DNA of 64,000 bases from Platanthera guangdongensis (GCA_039583875.1 CM077159.1:4529371-4593370), one strand, 5' to 3'; positions 46,677 to 59,207 are shown, counted from the stretch's first letter. Notes: generated by a model not told the origin, from the sequence alone. Numbers and translations are program-made.

Positions 46677-49600
46677 CTAAATGATACCTAAGTGGAATAA
46701 CTCGGGGTATTCCTCCAACATAGTTTGCTCTCGTTCCCAAGAAAGCTCCTCACGTCCGCAATTGTCCCAATGGACTTTAACCATTCGGACCTCCTTGTTG
46801 CGGAGTCGTTTGACTGCAACATCTTCAATACGTACTGGCTTGACCCTTGTGGTCAGCTCATAATCAACTGGTACTTGATTATCTGCAATGATTTGCGAAG
46901 GCTCTTGCACTGCCTTATGCAACACCGATACGTGGAACACGTCATGCAGCCCACTCAATTCCGCCGACAGCTTCAATCTATACGCCGCCTCTCCAACACG
47001 CTCCAGGATTTCGAATGGTCCAAGGTATCTCGGACTCAGCTTCTTCAAGCCTTGAACCCGTGATACACCCTTGAACGGCTTGATTTTTAAGTACACCCAG
47101 TCGCCAACATTGAACTCCACATTCCTATGCTTGGCATTGTAAAACTTTTCCTGCCTGTCCTGAGCGATCTTCAATCTTTCCTGAATTGTCTGTATCATTG
47201 AAGTGGCGTCTTCCACCGCTTGACTTTTGTACAACTTCGATTCGCCTGCCTCCAACCAAGATAACGGCGTACGACACTTCCTCCCGTACAAGGCTTCGAA
47301 AGGCGCCATTCCAATACTTGCCTGAAAGCTGTTGTTGTACGCAAACTCCACCATGTACAGGTGATCTTCTCACTGCTTTCCAAAATCTAGGACGCACATG
47401 CGAAGCATGTCTTCCATCGTCCGGTTGACCCTCTCGGTTTGGCCATCCGTCTGTGGGTGAAAGTTTGTACTGAACTTTAGCTTAGTACCCAACAGACTAT
47501 GCACCAACCTCCAGTCATTCGACGTGAAGCTTCCATCTCGATCACTAACAATACTGCGGGGCACACCATGCAATCGTACAATATTATCCACGTAGAGTTT
47601 GGCTAACTTTTCCACCGGATCTTCCTTCCTGTTCGGAATAAAGTGCGACACCTTTGTCAACCTATCTATGACCACCCATATAGCGTCATTTCCCTTCTGC
47701 GACTTCGGCAAGCCATGCACAAAATCCATAGATATGTCGTCAAATTTCCATTCTGGGATAGGTAGGGGCTTCAAGAAACCTCTGGGCTTCTGGAATTCTG
47801 CCATCACCAATGCACAAGTACGGCACTTGGCCACATAAAGTGCTACATCCTTCTTCAAACCCGGCCACCAGAATAATTTCTTCATGTCTCTATACATCTT
47901 AGTGCTTCGCGGGTGGATTGAGTACTTGGTATGATGAGCCTCATACATCAACTCCTCCCGAAGATTATCCGCACTAGGAATGCACAGGCAACCGTCCTTC
48001 CTTAGCAACCCATCCTCAACAGCAAACTGGGAATTTGACCCATCCAAAGATTCTTCCAAGATCTGTCTCATGTTGTTATCCTCAACCAAAGCCCGCCGAA
48101 CTCTATCTGCTAGGTCACACTGCACCTCTGTCCAAAACAGTTTCGCCTCGGCACTAGACTACCTGTCGACGCAAGATATCTCCAAAGCCTCCAACTCATG
48201 GACCAATCTCTCATCATTTACCGATAACCAGTTGGCCTGCGTCGGAGTTCTGCAACTCAACGTATCCGCCACTGCATTTCCATTCCCAGGCACATAATGA
48301 ATCTTGAAAGTGTAGTCCCCTAAGAACTCCATCCACCTCCGCTGCCTCATATTCAGATCCTTTTGGTCCAACAGGTACTTCAAGCTCTTATGATCGGTGT
48401 AAATGTCGACCTTTACACCATACAGGTAGTGCCTCCAAAGCTTTAGAGCAAATATCACAGCCGCTAACTCTAAGTCGTGGACCGGATAATTCCTCTCATG
48501 AACCTTCAATTGTCGTGAACAATAGGCTATCACTCTCCCATGCTGTAGTAGAACACAGCCCAAACCACTGCCCGAAGCATCACTATAGATCTCGAACCCT
48601 TCGGTTCCACTTGGCGAACATAAAATGGGCGTCGTGGTCAACCGCCTCTTCAACTCATCAAAAGCCTGATCGCACTCCGAAGACCATACAAACTTTTGAT
48701 CCTTCCTGGTCAACATCGTGAGTGGTAGCGCTATCCGCGAGAAGTTCTCTACGAAGTGCCTGTAGTAGCCAGCAAGCCCCAGAAAACTCCGGACCTCTGC
48801 CACTGTAGTCAAAGTATGCCACTCTCGTATCGCCACTATCTTCGCCGGATCTACAGCTATCCCTTCTCCACTGACAACATGACCAAGGAATGCTATCGAG
48901 GATAACCAGAATTCACACTTGGAGAACTTAGCATACAACTGATTCCTCCTCAACGTCTCCAACACCATGTGAAGATGATTGTAGTGATCCTCCTCGCACC
49001 GCGAGTACACCAGGATATCATCGATTAATACTATAACGAAACGATCCAGGTACTCTCTGAACATCCTGTTCATCAGATCCATAAACATGGATGACGCATT
49101 CGTCAACCCAAACGGCATGACCGTGAACTCGTAATGCCCAAACCGCGTACTGAATGTTGTCTTTGGGATGTCGCTCTCCCTTATCCTCAACTGGTAGTAT
49201 CTGGATTTCAGATCTAACTTCGAATATACCATTGACCCAACCAACTGATCAAACAGATCGTCAATCCTCGGAATCGGATACTTATTCTTCTCCGTAAGCT
49301 TGTTCAATTCCCGATAATCGATACAAAGCCGCAAGCTCCCATCTTTTTTCTTAACAAAGAGAACTGGTGCGCTCCAAGGCGACGAACTTGGATGCACATA
49401 ACCTTGCTCTAGCAACTCTTGCAATTGCACCTTCAACTCCGCCATCTCTCTTGGCGCTATCCTATATGGAGAGCGTGACACCGGTTTGGCGCCCCGTACC
49501 AGCTCAATGGTAAAATCAATCTCCCGCTGAGGAGGGGCTCCTGGGAGATCATCTGGAAACACATCGGGATACTCGGACACAACTGGGATGCTGTCCAAAC

Positions 49601-50062
49601 TAGGCTTAGGCGTCGAAGTCTACACTAGAGTGACAAACAGCTCTGCCCCAGACCGATCTGCCTTGAACACCTGAAGGGCTGACATCAAAATCTTACTAGA
49701 CCCCTTCATGCCCACAAAAGTAGTCTCCCGATCAGTGTTCAGACCCAACTTAACTTCCTTACGGTTGCAATCAATGCATGCACCCTGCTCCGAGAGCCAA
49801 TCCATACCGAATATTACGTCGAACTCCACTAATGGTAGAATCAACGCTCTCAAATCAAACTCCTAGTCTCGAAACCGAATCTTCACTACGCAAATTCTAT
49901 CCGCACGTATTGATCACCCATTGGGCAACAACACATCCAACTTGTTTTCTGCCATCGAGGACGGAACTCCGATGCGTGATATAAATTTTTCGGACAAGAA
50001 GGAATGCGATGCTCCCGTATCAAACAGGGCTCTCGCCGGAAACTCAAAGATCAACACAAATC
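46677..50062 (-). pseudogene. pol: G3 pol: PR-RT-RNase H-INT-chromodomain, multiple stops
   Basis: Same domains as G2: ALFDTGASHSFLSEKF, RT with [15 protein letters not shown] (Leu for Phe), [52 protein letters not shown] and [18 protein letters not shown]. Stops near 49865, at 49622-49620 (TAG, shared with G2), near 48150 (Gln to TAG in DRQSS) and near 47365 (Trp to TGA in GKQWEDH) split it. Confidence 0.9.
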
Positions 50063-50140
50063 CTAGCACTAACAAAAGTAAGCTAACAAACAAAAGAGGT
50101 AACAACTATGAAAGTTAAACTACTACAATTTAACGCATAC
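50063..50140 (-). other. intron-like gag-pro spacer in G3
   Basis: 78 bp, GTATGCGTTAAATTG to TTTTGTTAGTGCTAG on minus, the same place and borders as G1/G2. The join would create TGA (ACA-TGA), so this copy could not make Gag-Pol even if spliced. Confidence 0.45.
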
Positions 50141-51284
50141 ATGTCACCACGTCTGCTTGCTTTATGGCCTCTTGAAGACCAAGGTTGTACACTCTAGGTT
50201 GGGCTGGAGCATGATGGGACGCGGTTGACTCCACCGCCTTCCCTTTCTCCTCATAAGTCGCTCCAGGTTTCCTTTCGGACTTTGCACGTCCGCTCCAACA
50301 CTCACGAGCAAAATGCCTCGTCTTTTCGTAGTTGTAGCAAGCTCCTGGGACTCGACTTGTAGTTGCTCCCGACGTATCAGCCGAAGGGACTGAGTTCGAA
50401 GTCCTCCGCTTCTTGTTCCATCTGCGGAAACTTGACTTGGCATTTGGCACCTTGAACTCGGACTTCTTTTCTCCTGGGTCCTTCTTCTCTTGAACTTTCT
50501 TCGCAATCTTTTCCAACGATCGGGCCGAATTGACCAAGGCTAGGAAGCCTTGCGCCTTAGGCCCAGCAAGTAGTAACTGTAGGTCGCCACGTAGACCCTC
50601 ATAAAATCAGTTGGTCTTCCGTTCTTCTTCCATAAACGTAGCACCAGCATACCGACCCAACCGTGTGAACTCATGCAGATACTCGTCCACGCTTCTGGAT
50701 CCTTGAGTCAACCCAAGAAATTGATTCTCCATCTCCAACTTCTGAGCAGAGGGTACAAATCTGGCTAGGAACAATCTTGAAAATTCCTCCATAGGCACAT
50801 CAGCAAGCTGCCTACCCACTAAGAGATGAAACTCCAACTCATCCCACCACAGCCTCGCTTCACCCACCAAAAGAAAAGTTTCTATGGTGGTCTTCTGCCA
50901 CTCCTCAGTTATTGTGGCTGTCAACACCCTCTTTATCGAAGAGAGCCAGTCCTCAGCTTGAGCTGGCGTTCCAACCCCATCAAACTTCGGAGGATTAAAG
51001 TCCATCACATGCTTTAGCTGCTTCTCCGTAGCTCTCCTCGGCTCTATCAGATCAACTACTGCACGCTCCACCACTCTCGGCTCTGCCGCCCTAACCAGTT
51101 CTTGCTCATTCGCAGGAGGTGCACGATGCATTTGCCCTGTAGGTTGGGCATTTATCATTGCAAATACGGCTTCAGCCACCATCCTGATGGTTTCTGCTGA
51201 AGGAGGTGTAGTATTCACGTCCCTTGGTGCAATACTTTCCGCCGATTGCTGACGCTCTGACTGACCAGCACCGCTCCTAGCAGC
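50141..51284 (-). pseudogene. gag: G3 gag, one internal stop
   Basis: Matches G2 gag throughout (LKHVMDFNPPKFDG, EARLWWDELEFHLL, VDEYLHEFTRLGRYAG). A stop near 50608 replaces the Arg of TNRFYEG. The knuckle reads CYNYEKTRHFAREC, so the second Cys is lost to Tyr. The frame opens after TTTGCTACTATAG with no ATG, as in G1/G2. Confidence 0.85.
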
Positions 51285-51508
51285 CTATAGTAGCAAAGAC
51301 ACACGATTAGACGACAACCAAATTGCTAAAAGCAATCATTGGAACACTCAGATTCCACAAAATAAGTGTATTTTTCATTCCTAAGTGGACATTCATGGGT
51401 TCTTTTTGATGTTATAACGATGACGCACACATGTGCTCACCACCCCTTAAAAGAATTCGCCCACGAATTCATTTAAGCCTGACCGTAACCAGAAGTATGA
51501 TACCAAAT

Positions 51509-53567
51509 TGTAACACCCCCATCCGTCGTATGGCATATAACAGAAGGTCCAGCTGGAACCCGACGCCATATACCACACACAGTCGGAAGGGTTACATAAG
51601 AATATTCAAACTATCCAATTAAGACTACACGTCCTACACAGAGCATTCTAGCGGAAGCTTTTAAAGTTGAAAGAACACAAATCTTAAATCCAATACATAT
51701 GAATGTCCACGACCACAGCCACAGGAATGAAACCCAAATACACTGAAAAGGTACATGGCCTTATGGCATTACAAATGTTCACTTCATAAAACATGTATTA
51801 CATACATCGGCTCGCAGGCCGGCCACACATGATAAAAGTAAAAAACAACTATTCTACGACCTTCTAGGGCCATCACAGCAACATGGGCTCTAGCCCGCTA
51901 TTTGGCACTCGGCTCCGCAGCACCTGCAAGCACATTCCACCGCACGGTGGCAAACAAAGCAACGGTCAGCTAAAAGCCGACCAAATTATAACGACCTCGC
52001 CCCTTACTCGGGGCGACGACCACTTTCCCTGCATAACATTAGCCCAATAAAACCTTTAAGTGCAATTATAATATTGCACAAGTGTAGGCTCGCACGGCCA
52101 AACACCTCGTGCACTCAGGGCACATTAACGGTGAATCCTGACCAATCAGCGTCTTCACCACCATCCCAAAGATGGCAACCATGTGAGCATTTAGCCTTTC
52201 TGACCACCGTCTAAGGCTCCCGACTATGCCAACGGCCAGTCCCCGTCTTCGGGTCTCTCACACCGAACCAAATAGCCTAGGTCCGATTCCACTTGCCCAT
52301 TGCTCATGCCGCCTAGTCAATTTAAGTCCTACCAGCGGGCCAAGCTTCTCTCGGATCCCAAAATTTCCAAACAATCACATAACCCAGTTATGTTCAAGGC
52401 CGGTTCCCAGACCGCCAAGTTAGCAGAACACGTTTTCGCTCAGTTTTCCGGGTGCGCCTTGAAGCTAACCTCCAAGGATCCCTTCCGCAATCTACCGCGT
52501 AGAAACCCAAAAAACCCAAAGCACGGATTCTTCTCCGGCAAATCATAACAAATGCAACATCACCGATCTAGATGGTACACGTCCGGGTAGGCTTCACACA
52601 CAATGCCTATACTCGTACCTACGATTCCGGACTCTATATACAACACAAGGGGGACTATTCACATCAACCCCAAGGAACACTACGCACTCACCGCACACTC
52701 TCGGGAGCGGGATTCCCTATGCAGAAAGAAAGAGCTTCACATGCTCAAGTTGAGAATCGATACCCTTGTAGTCCGTTTTGGCACCATGGAAAACCTACAC
52801 GGACAAAACACTTCGCAACGAGCTTTCCTCCATGGATCTGCTCTCAGATTTCGAAACGGTGCTCCGATTCTCCGCCGGCGGTCGGAAACCTCCTTCTTCT
52901 TCATCCTCTCTCTAACACCTTGGAAAGAGAAAGCCTTGGAGAGAAATGAGGGATTAACTCCCCTATTCCCGGCCTTAACAGAGCAGGAAAACACCTGGGC
53001 CGTTGGATCTTAATTAAAGAAAACAAACGGCTCAGATCCGTTCAAAAATCTCCAGACCTGGGCCGAACATGGCTTGGCACACGGCCGTGTCCCAGGCCGT
53101 GTGCCTCAATCTAGGCACGATCGTCAAACACAAAAAAGACACACGGGCTCAGACATGCCTTTGTCCAACCTGACACGGCCGTGTCGGGTCTCCCGACACG
53201 CCTGTGTCCGGCGGCGTATCACGCATAACCGCCACGGCAACGGACACGAACCAACGGGACACGGGTACTGACACGTGTAGGCACACGCCCGTGTCAAATG
53301 ACACGCCCGTGTCAAATGACACGCCCGTGTCAAATGACACGCCCGTGTCAAATGACACGCCCTTGTCAAATGACACGCCCGTGTCAAATGACACGCCCGT
53401 GTCAGCTAGCGGTGTTCCTGGTCGTGTCCTTCTCGGGATGAAAACGACCAAAAACACCACCCAGACACGGCCTTGTACACGCCCGTGTCCTAGGCCGTAT
53501 ACCCCTATACGGGCACCAAAAATCCCTTTTTCACGACCGACTCAAATATAATTTTCGGGGTGTTACA
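51509..53567 (-). repeat. G3 5' LTR with expanded array
   Basis: 2059 bp, 90 bp longer than its partner. Region 53283-53406 holds seven units of TGACACGCCCGTGTCAAA (18 bp; one has CCTTG). Five extra units account for the whole 90 bp difference. The full array spans 53063-53505. Confidence 0.92.
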
Positions 53568-53572
53568 AACAG

Positions 53573-54207
53573 GACGATGTTGGAATACTACCGGGAGTTC
53601 ACACATTTAGCCCGCTTTGCGGACTCATATCAGATGGACGATGCAAGCTACGCGAAGAGGTTCTACAAGGGCCTTCACAATGACATGAGGCAGGCCCTAC
53701 TCTTCGTTTCTTATGGGAGATTGGATGGGATCTTAGAGATGGCCAAGAAGCTGGAGGCAAACCAGCTTACAGTTTGGGGCCGAAAGAGACCGGCTAATGA
53801 ATCTGTGATTAGAGGCAGGAGAGACCAGCCCAGAGGTCGTGTCATATGTAAAAGGAGGAATAGGGATCAACCACGCCAGGAGGACATATAGGAGAAGAAG
53901 AAACAGGTGGTGTTAGCTCTTCAGGCCTTGTAGATGCGGGAGATGATGAGGGTAGTGGAGGAGGCACCGACATGCTTCCAGTGCAACCAGCCGGGGCACA
54001 TGCAGAGGAACTGCCCCATGAGGGAAGCACCCTCACTAGCACTTCAGGATGCCCCACCTGCAAGGCAGGTGGGTGGTCGAGGACACGACCGAGGATGTGG
54101 ATTTCAGGGTGTTGACCGTAGACAGGATAGAGGGTGCGTATTTGCCTTGGATCTGGCTGAGTCTCGGAACCCGGAGCGGGTGATAGCAGGTACGCCGGTG
54201 ATTCAAA
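53573..54207 (+). pseudogene. gag: G4 gag, 3' part
   Basis: Resumes the frame after G3: EYYREFTHLARFADSYQMDD, YAKRFYKGLHNDMRQALLF, LEMAKKLEANQL, then an Arg-rich stretch, a CCHC knuckle (CFQCNQPGHMQRNC) and LDLAESRNPERVIAGTPVIQ. Stops at about 53889 and 53932 (TAG in both) break it. It ends at a possible donor (CAAA, then GTTTCTTTCC). Confidence 0.82.
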
Positions 54208-54309
54208 GTTTCTTTCCTTTCTAGAAGCTAGATTACATGAATATAGAACTGTATAATTAGGGAAGAATCTGAAACTAGATAACTAAGAGGAAAAACTTAA
54301 CTAACTCAG
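54208..54309 (+). other. predicted gag-pro intron in G4
   Basis: 102 bp, AT-rich, GTTTCTTTCCTTTC to AACTTAACTAACTCAG. A CTAAC lies a few nt before the end and another CTTAAC nearby. It contains stops. Removal gives TPVIQ-R-IVMVCGKPAHTLFD in frame, the usual link in this lineage. G0 has a 101 bp counterpart. Confidence 0.5.
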
Positions 54310-54877
54310 GGATAGTGATGGTGTGTGGCAAGCCTGCCCACACCCTATTTGACATGGGAGCATCTCATAATTTTGTCTCGGAGGAGTTTATTAGAGACCT
54401 GGACCAGATCGAGAGCTTTGAGGGATTCATTAGGAGGGCGCATCTCCCCAATAGGACGGATATCCATTGTACAGCCAGGTGCGTTCTGGGAGTGACCATT
54501 GATGGTGTAACTTTCGAGGCCCCGACAACGATCCTGAGGATGCCAGATTTTGATCTCATCCAGGGCATGACATGGCAAACCTGGAACCATGTGCAGATTG
54601 AATGCCCAGTAAAGAGGGTCGTGTTAAGATACGGTGACACTTACCCGACCTTCGAAGGTATTTTCCCAGCTTCTCGCCTTCTACTCTCTTTTATTTAGGC
54701 CGTTAAAGCCCATCTATATGGAGACGATGTCTATCAGGTGCATTTTGAGATGGATGAGGCCAAGGAATCCATTGCTAGTATCCTGGTGGTGCGAGATTTT
54801 GCTGATGTATTTTCAGAGAAGTTGTCAGGGTTGCCGCCACATCGAGAGAAGGATTTTCAGATACAGCTCGTTAAAAG
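54310..54877 (+). pseudogene. pol: G4 protease and start of pol, cut by C3
   Basis: GKPAHTLFDMGASHNFVSEEF has D-M-G where active retropepsins have D-T/S-G. Then come FDLIQGMTWQTWNHVQIEC and, after a stop near 54697, EMDEAKESIASILVVRDFADVFSEKLSGLPPHREKDF. C3 begins at 54878, directly after AAAAG, the probable TSD. Confidence 0.8.
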
Positions 54878-56601
54878 TGTTCAGTTGTCTACCTAAATCA
54901 CCTAGAGGGGTGAATAGGTGAGTTGTGCATCTTTTTGCGGAATAAAAAAATTAGCGATCTATGCACAAAAAATAATCAAGCAATCACAAAGGGCATAGAG
55001 ATTTTTAGTGGTTCCCCAACCTTGGATACATCCACTTTCCACTCACCTATCTAGCAAAGCACTAGACTCGGCTACTCCACTATCTCGGATTGAAACCAAT
55101 CCTACGCCTTGAAACAAAGTTCCTATAACTCGATCCACAATACGGATCTACACTCGGAAGATGAAAACATCCTACAACTCGGAGAACGAAGCTCCTACAC
55201 TCAGAGAGTAATCTCCTACAAGAATAAATTTAGAATATGAAATACAAACAATAATATTTCTCAGATCTGGAAATTTTGGCCAAGGTCTTCTTCCTTTGAA
55301 CTTTGCGTCACAATCAGAATAATTATTGAAGAAGATACTCGGCAAGATCTTGATCTGAAACTTCTTGACTCACATGATCATAGAGAAGATGAAGAAGTTG
55401 AAGAACAGTCTCGATCTGCAAGTCTACTGATCTGAATCTTCTTGGACGAAAGCCCTAGGCGATTTGCACAATGTTGAGCGGCGACGGCTTCCGTTTAGGA
55501 AAGAGAAAAAATGGATTTAGAATTCTTAGAGTATTTCTTTTCAGCGCTTGTTAGGGTTAGTAGAAATGACAAGACCTTATATAAGATCTCCCTAGCAGTC
55601 ATAATTATCATTAATGACGTCCACGTGGACCAATCACGTCAAGTCATTTGAAAATCCCGTCAGTTTAGGACATAGCAAATTTTTTTGGAAAACTGACTGA
55701 ATTACTCGAGTAAAATAAGAACTACTCTAGTACAATGATAAGTACTCGAGAGGGCAATGTCAGATAACTCGAGATTAAGCTCTTCAGGAAATTCAGAACA
55801 GAATCTATAATCACTCGAGTGGAATGAAGATTACTCGAGTGCTAGAAAGGTCACTCGAGAGGTGGAGATGAACTACTCGAGAAAAAGACTTAGAGAAAAT
55901 TCTGGAAGATAAAAACCGATTAATCGAGTATTGTATCTAGACAACTCTAGAGGTACGCAGATTTCGCGAGTACATCAACAGTACTACTCAAGTGAGGTAA
56001 ATACAACTCGAGAACTTTGTTTCTATCACTGGAGAAAAAGAGCTTATCTACTCGAGTGGTGAACTTGATTACTCGAGTATAAGACTTATAAAAATTCTGA
56101 GATAGAAAATCTGTTAACTCGAGAATAAGAAGGGGACTACTCGAGTAATTAAACTAGCCACTCAAGAACTATGTTCAGACTTCTCATGAACCATTCCCTT
56201 ACTCGAAAGTCAGACTTAACTTACTCGAGTACTATCAGGAAATCTACTCAAGTACTTAAGTTCTTCTCGAGTAAAATACTTGGAAGAAAATTGTTTCCTG
56301 AAAATTTTCCTTTCTTCTATGAAATCAGCAACATGTCTTTATCCAACAATCCTAGTGCTTGAAAAATGAAGTGTATCCCAATAGAGAGGCTACACATGAG
56401 TCAACACCATGGATCACACAATGAGGGATTACATTATATGGTCCTGTATTTGGTGACCCATTGTAGACATACATTAGTCTACACTTGGTAATTAAGTCCT
56501 AAAAACACATAACTCAAACAGTACATCAAATACAACTTAATTCATCTTAGTTCAAGGGTGACTTAACCAAATCTAGGTTATTGTGGATACAATACCCAAC
56601 A
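54878..56601 (-). repeat. C3 3' LTR with ACTCGAGT array
   Basis: TGTTCAGTTGTC to AATACCCAACA, 1724 bp. End box at 54900-54918. The array of CTCGAG palindromes spans about 55710-56275 (roughly eighteen, mostly ACTCGAGT). TATA lies around 55575-55582 (minus: TCTTATATAAGGTC), about 130 bp downstream of the array on the element strand. Confidence 0.85.
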
Positions 56602-56616
56602 ATCTCCCCCTATTTG
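56602..56616 (-). other. C3 polypurine tract
   Basis: CAAATAGGGGGAGAT on the minus strand next to the 3' LTR, nearly the C2 tract. Confidence 0.75.
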
Positions 56617-56814
56617 TAGAAGTCAGAACCCTCTACACTAAGGTGAATTATATAAAAAAATAAAGAGCTAGATACACCGGAGAGAAAATAAGGTAACATG
56701 CAAAGGATTATAAGCAAAGAGTAGATTAACAAAATTAAGGATGTATATAAATAGAATTGTCCAAAAATCATTTCTACACAATTCCCATCCACACCCTTAT
56801 AACTTTCTTCATCC

Positions 56815-59207
56815 TTAGGGTTGATGTTGTTGTTTTTGTTGCTGTCCATCCTTCTTTTCTTGTTGCCTTCTTTGATAATTGTATGGCTTTGGGTAGTACT
56901 TTGGAGATTTTGGAGGTGCAGCGGGATTATTTCTTCCATGTTCTCTATCATAGAGTCTTCTCTTGGTCATAGATTTCTCATACAAGTCCCATTCTTGGGA
57001 GCTGTAATGATCATGTCTATTCTCATTGAAGTCCAAGACTAACTTGAGAGTATCAAGAATAAGTGACTTAGAGGTAGGGCTCCAAATCTCTACAAATTCA
57101 GGAGCTTTCCTTTTCTCTGCATCTGGAATTGGAATGGATCTACTAGAAGAAACTCTATCACCATACTTCCTTTTCTTTGGCATATAAATTTCAGGAGGAG
57201 CTTGAAGAAATATATCTGCTGGATCTGATTCTCAAACCTTAGTATAAGATTCTGGAGGAGGGGCTTCAGAGCCTTCAGGTCTTGGAGAGAAAGTAGGCTG
57301 AGGAACTGGAGCTGGAGCTAGAGGAGCTAGGGGATTCAGATGATGAGGAATTATGTTTGGATCTGCTTGAAAATCCGGGAAGATCTGATTGTGCATCCAC
57401 ACAGCTGTATCATAGGTATGAAATTTTACACTGTGGATCTGATTCTGCACATCATCATGAATTTCCTTTAGCTTTTCTTCCCAGAGAGATTGCTTGGCAG
57501 CATCTGAGATTTTTAAATATTCTTTGACCAATGTCTCCCCTATCTGACTTCTACAGAGAGTTCATTTATGGCATCTTCTTTGACGGTACCCACTTCATCA
57601 CAGATTTTGAAGGTGTCCTCTTGGGCTAGCTTTTCTAACTGAATCTAATTATTAGCAAGAGTAATAGATTGCTCCATCACTTTGCCAACACTGGTATAAA
57701 ATGTGATCCAAAGCTTTTCCACCTATCTTGAATAACTGTCTGAGCTTATCTGTATTGAGCTGAATTTTAGCAAAACCTCTGCTCATCTCTTTTTCAAGAG
57801 CAGAAACTTTCTCTTGAACTATCTTTAAGGAATCATCAAAGTATTTTCTTTGTTCGAGCAGCATCTGTTCAATCTTACATATTAGATCATTTGTAGCAGG
57901 AGGTGGAGTTGCAGTCTAATGAGCTGGAGGAGGAGGAGGGATAGTCCATGGAATAACTTCTTCAATAATGACTGAGCTCTGAGCTCTGGTAGTGTGAATC
58001 AAAACATCTCATTCTTTATTAATGAAGGTTGGAAGAGGGAAATCCAAGCTCTTCAGAGGAGCTTCAACTGGTTCTGGGGTTTGTTCTTTCTCATCAAAAA
58101 TCAGTATTGTCTCATCTTGTGCTATGTCAGCAGCAAGGGATTTGGGAAGAGGGGATTCTATAGATGGAACGGGAGAGGGTGAGGTACTAGAGTGGGTTCC
58201 TTGGTTGGTTCTGTAGATTGTTCTTTCTGGAGGGGAGGAAGAGGCTCTTTAAAGCTGAGTTCTACAATCATTTGGTTGATTGCTTCTTCTGTAGAGAGAA
58301 TGGTATCTTGTACCTGACCATCTGAGGGAGTTTCTTCTGGAGTGGATGGAGGGAGATAAGCAACAACAAGTGGAGTAGGTATCCTTTCTTCTTGTACAGA
58401 AGGAGCAGGCTCCCCCTCTACAACTGTACCAGATGTGCTGTCAATATGAGGTGGAGAGGGAGATGGAGTCCCGTTCTCTACAGCTGGATGATCATGGGCT
58501 ATAACATCCTTGGTAGGATTCAGAAACTTTAATTCTCATCTCTGAATGGAAGAGATGGATACTTTCTTCATGTGGTGAAAGGTTGTGCCTTTCGAGAAAT
58601 AAAAAACTTCAGGATTGATCTCATGAAGCACCAAATAGATGATCCTGGAATAGTTGGGAGCCTTGATGCTCTCCCTGATATTATTAAGAATAAACATACC
58701 AAACTGAAATCTCTTTCTGCAGATGATGGCTGTCATTATATCAAACATATTAAGTAAGATGTCTCTTATAGAACTAGTCTTGCACAGGAGAATCTTTCCA
58801 ATAATGTCCACCAGGAATTTGCTTTCTGGGTTGAGGTCTGATCGACGAATGATAAGAATTTCTGGTGAGAGTCCACAAAACATGCAAGCTCTGTCAGAGT
58901 CTTCATGACTTAGATGTTCTTCTTCATCAACTACGGGTAGCCGAAGAAGATTGGAGACAGAGGTTTTGGTATGTTTTATTTTAATTCCCTTGACTGTAGA
59001 CTTAAGGACCTTGCCATTTCTCCTTACTTTGATGTTTTGAAAGAATTCTTCAACTTCTGGAAATAGGATTTTGTACGGCTGTTGGGGAACGAATGTCAAG
59101 CCGGCAGTGTTGAGGAGAATAATGAGATTTTTGAAATCGTCTGACAGTTCGGCAATACCGGCGGTGACAAGTTCAGAACCAATCCCAATCTTTGAAGGTG
59201 GTGCCAT
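56815..59207 (-). pseudogene. C3 ORF downstream of pol ('env-like'), broken
   Basis: ATG at 59207. The first 223 codons are open (to 58536): GIAELSDDFKNLIILLNTAG, EEFFQNIKVRRNGKVLKS, TVKGIKIKHTKTSVSNLLRL, SDLNPESKFLVDIIGKILLC. This resembles the N-terminal transposon-protein-like domain and aligns with C2 (IVGKVILCK, IKESLKKPNLGRI against NIRESIKAPNYSRI). A Pro/Glu-rich linker follows (58530-57900), then helical segments (EKEMSRGFAKIQLNTDKLRQ). The C-terminus has FVEIWSPTSKSLILDTLK and PKYYPKPYNYQRRQQEKK, conserved in C2. No signal peptide or membrane span in this frame. Function unknown. Confidence 0.7.

Larger units (their letters stand above)
44655..53567 (-). mobile_element. G3: Ty3/gypsy chromovirus, sister of G2
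   Basis: 8.9 kb. TSD AATAG (44650-44654) against AACAG (53568-53572); the uninterrupted G4 frame needs AAC-AGG, so the left copy carries a C-to-T change. LTRs 44655-46623 and 51509-53567. The PBS is altered (TGGTATCATA, 51505-51496). The PPT is at 46624. Coding is more decayed than in G2. Confidence 0.9.
17017..54877 (+). mobile_element. G4: Ty3/gypsy retrotransposon, plus strand, triply interrupted
   Basis: Host element for C2 (in its LTR), G3 (in gag) and C3 (in pol). Removing the insertions gives LTR, PBS, ATG exon, gag, a gag-pro intron-like stretch, protease and the start of the pol linker (DFADVFSEKLSGLPPHREKDF). The remainder lies beyond C3, outside the window. Stops in gag and an altered protease motif mark it as dead. 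It is the plus-strand relative of G0. Confidence 0.8.

Noticed and set aside
53842..54063. Pro/Ser-rich minus ORF opposite G4 gag
   Set aside because: A shadow of the gag zinc-knuckle region on the other strand.
56610..56951. Hydrophobic minus-strand ORF after the C3 downstream ORF (many Leu/Ile), possible membrane segment of an envelope
   Set aside because: It overlaps the conserved C-terminus in another frame and lies in AT-rich 3' sequence that yields hydrophobic residues by chance. I saw no counterpart in C2 at 22300-22560.
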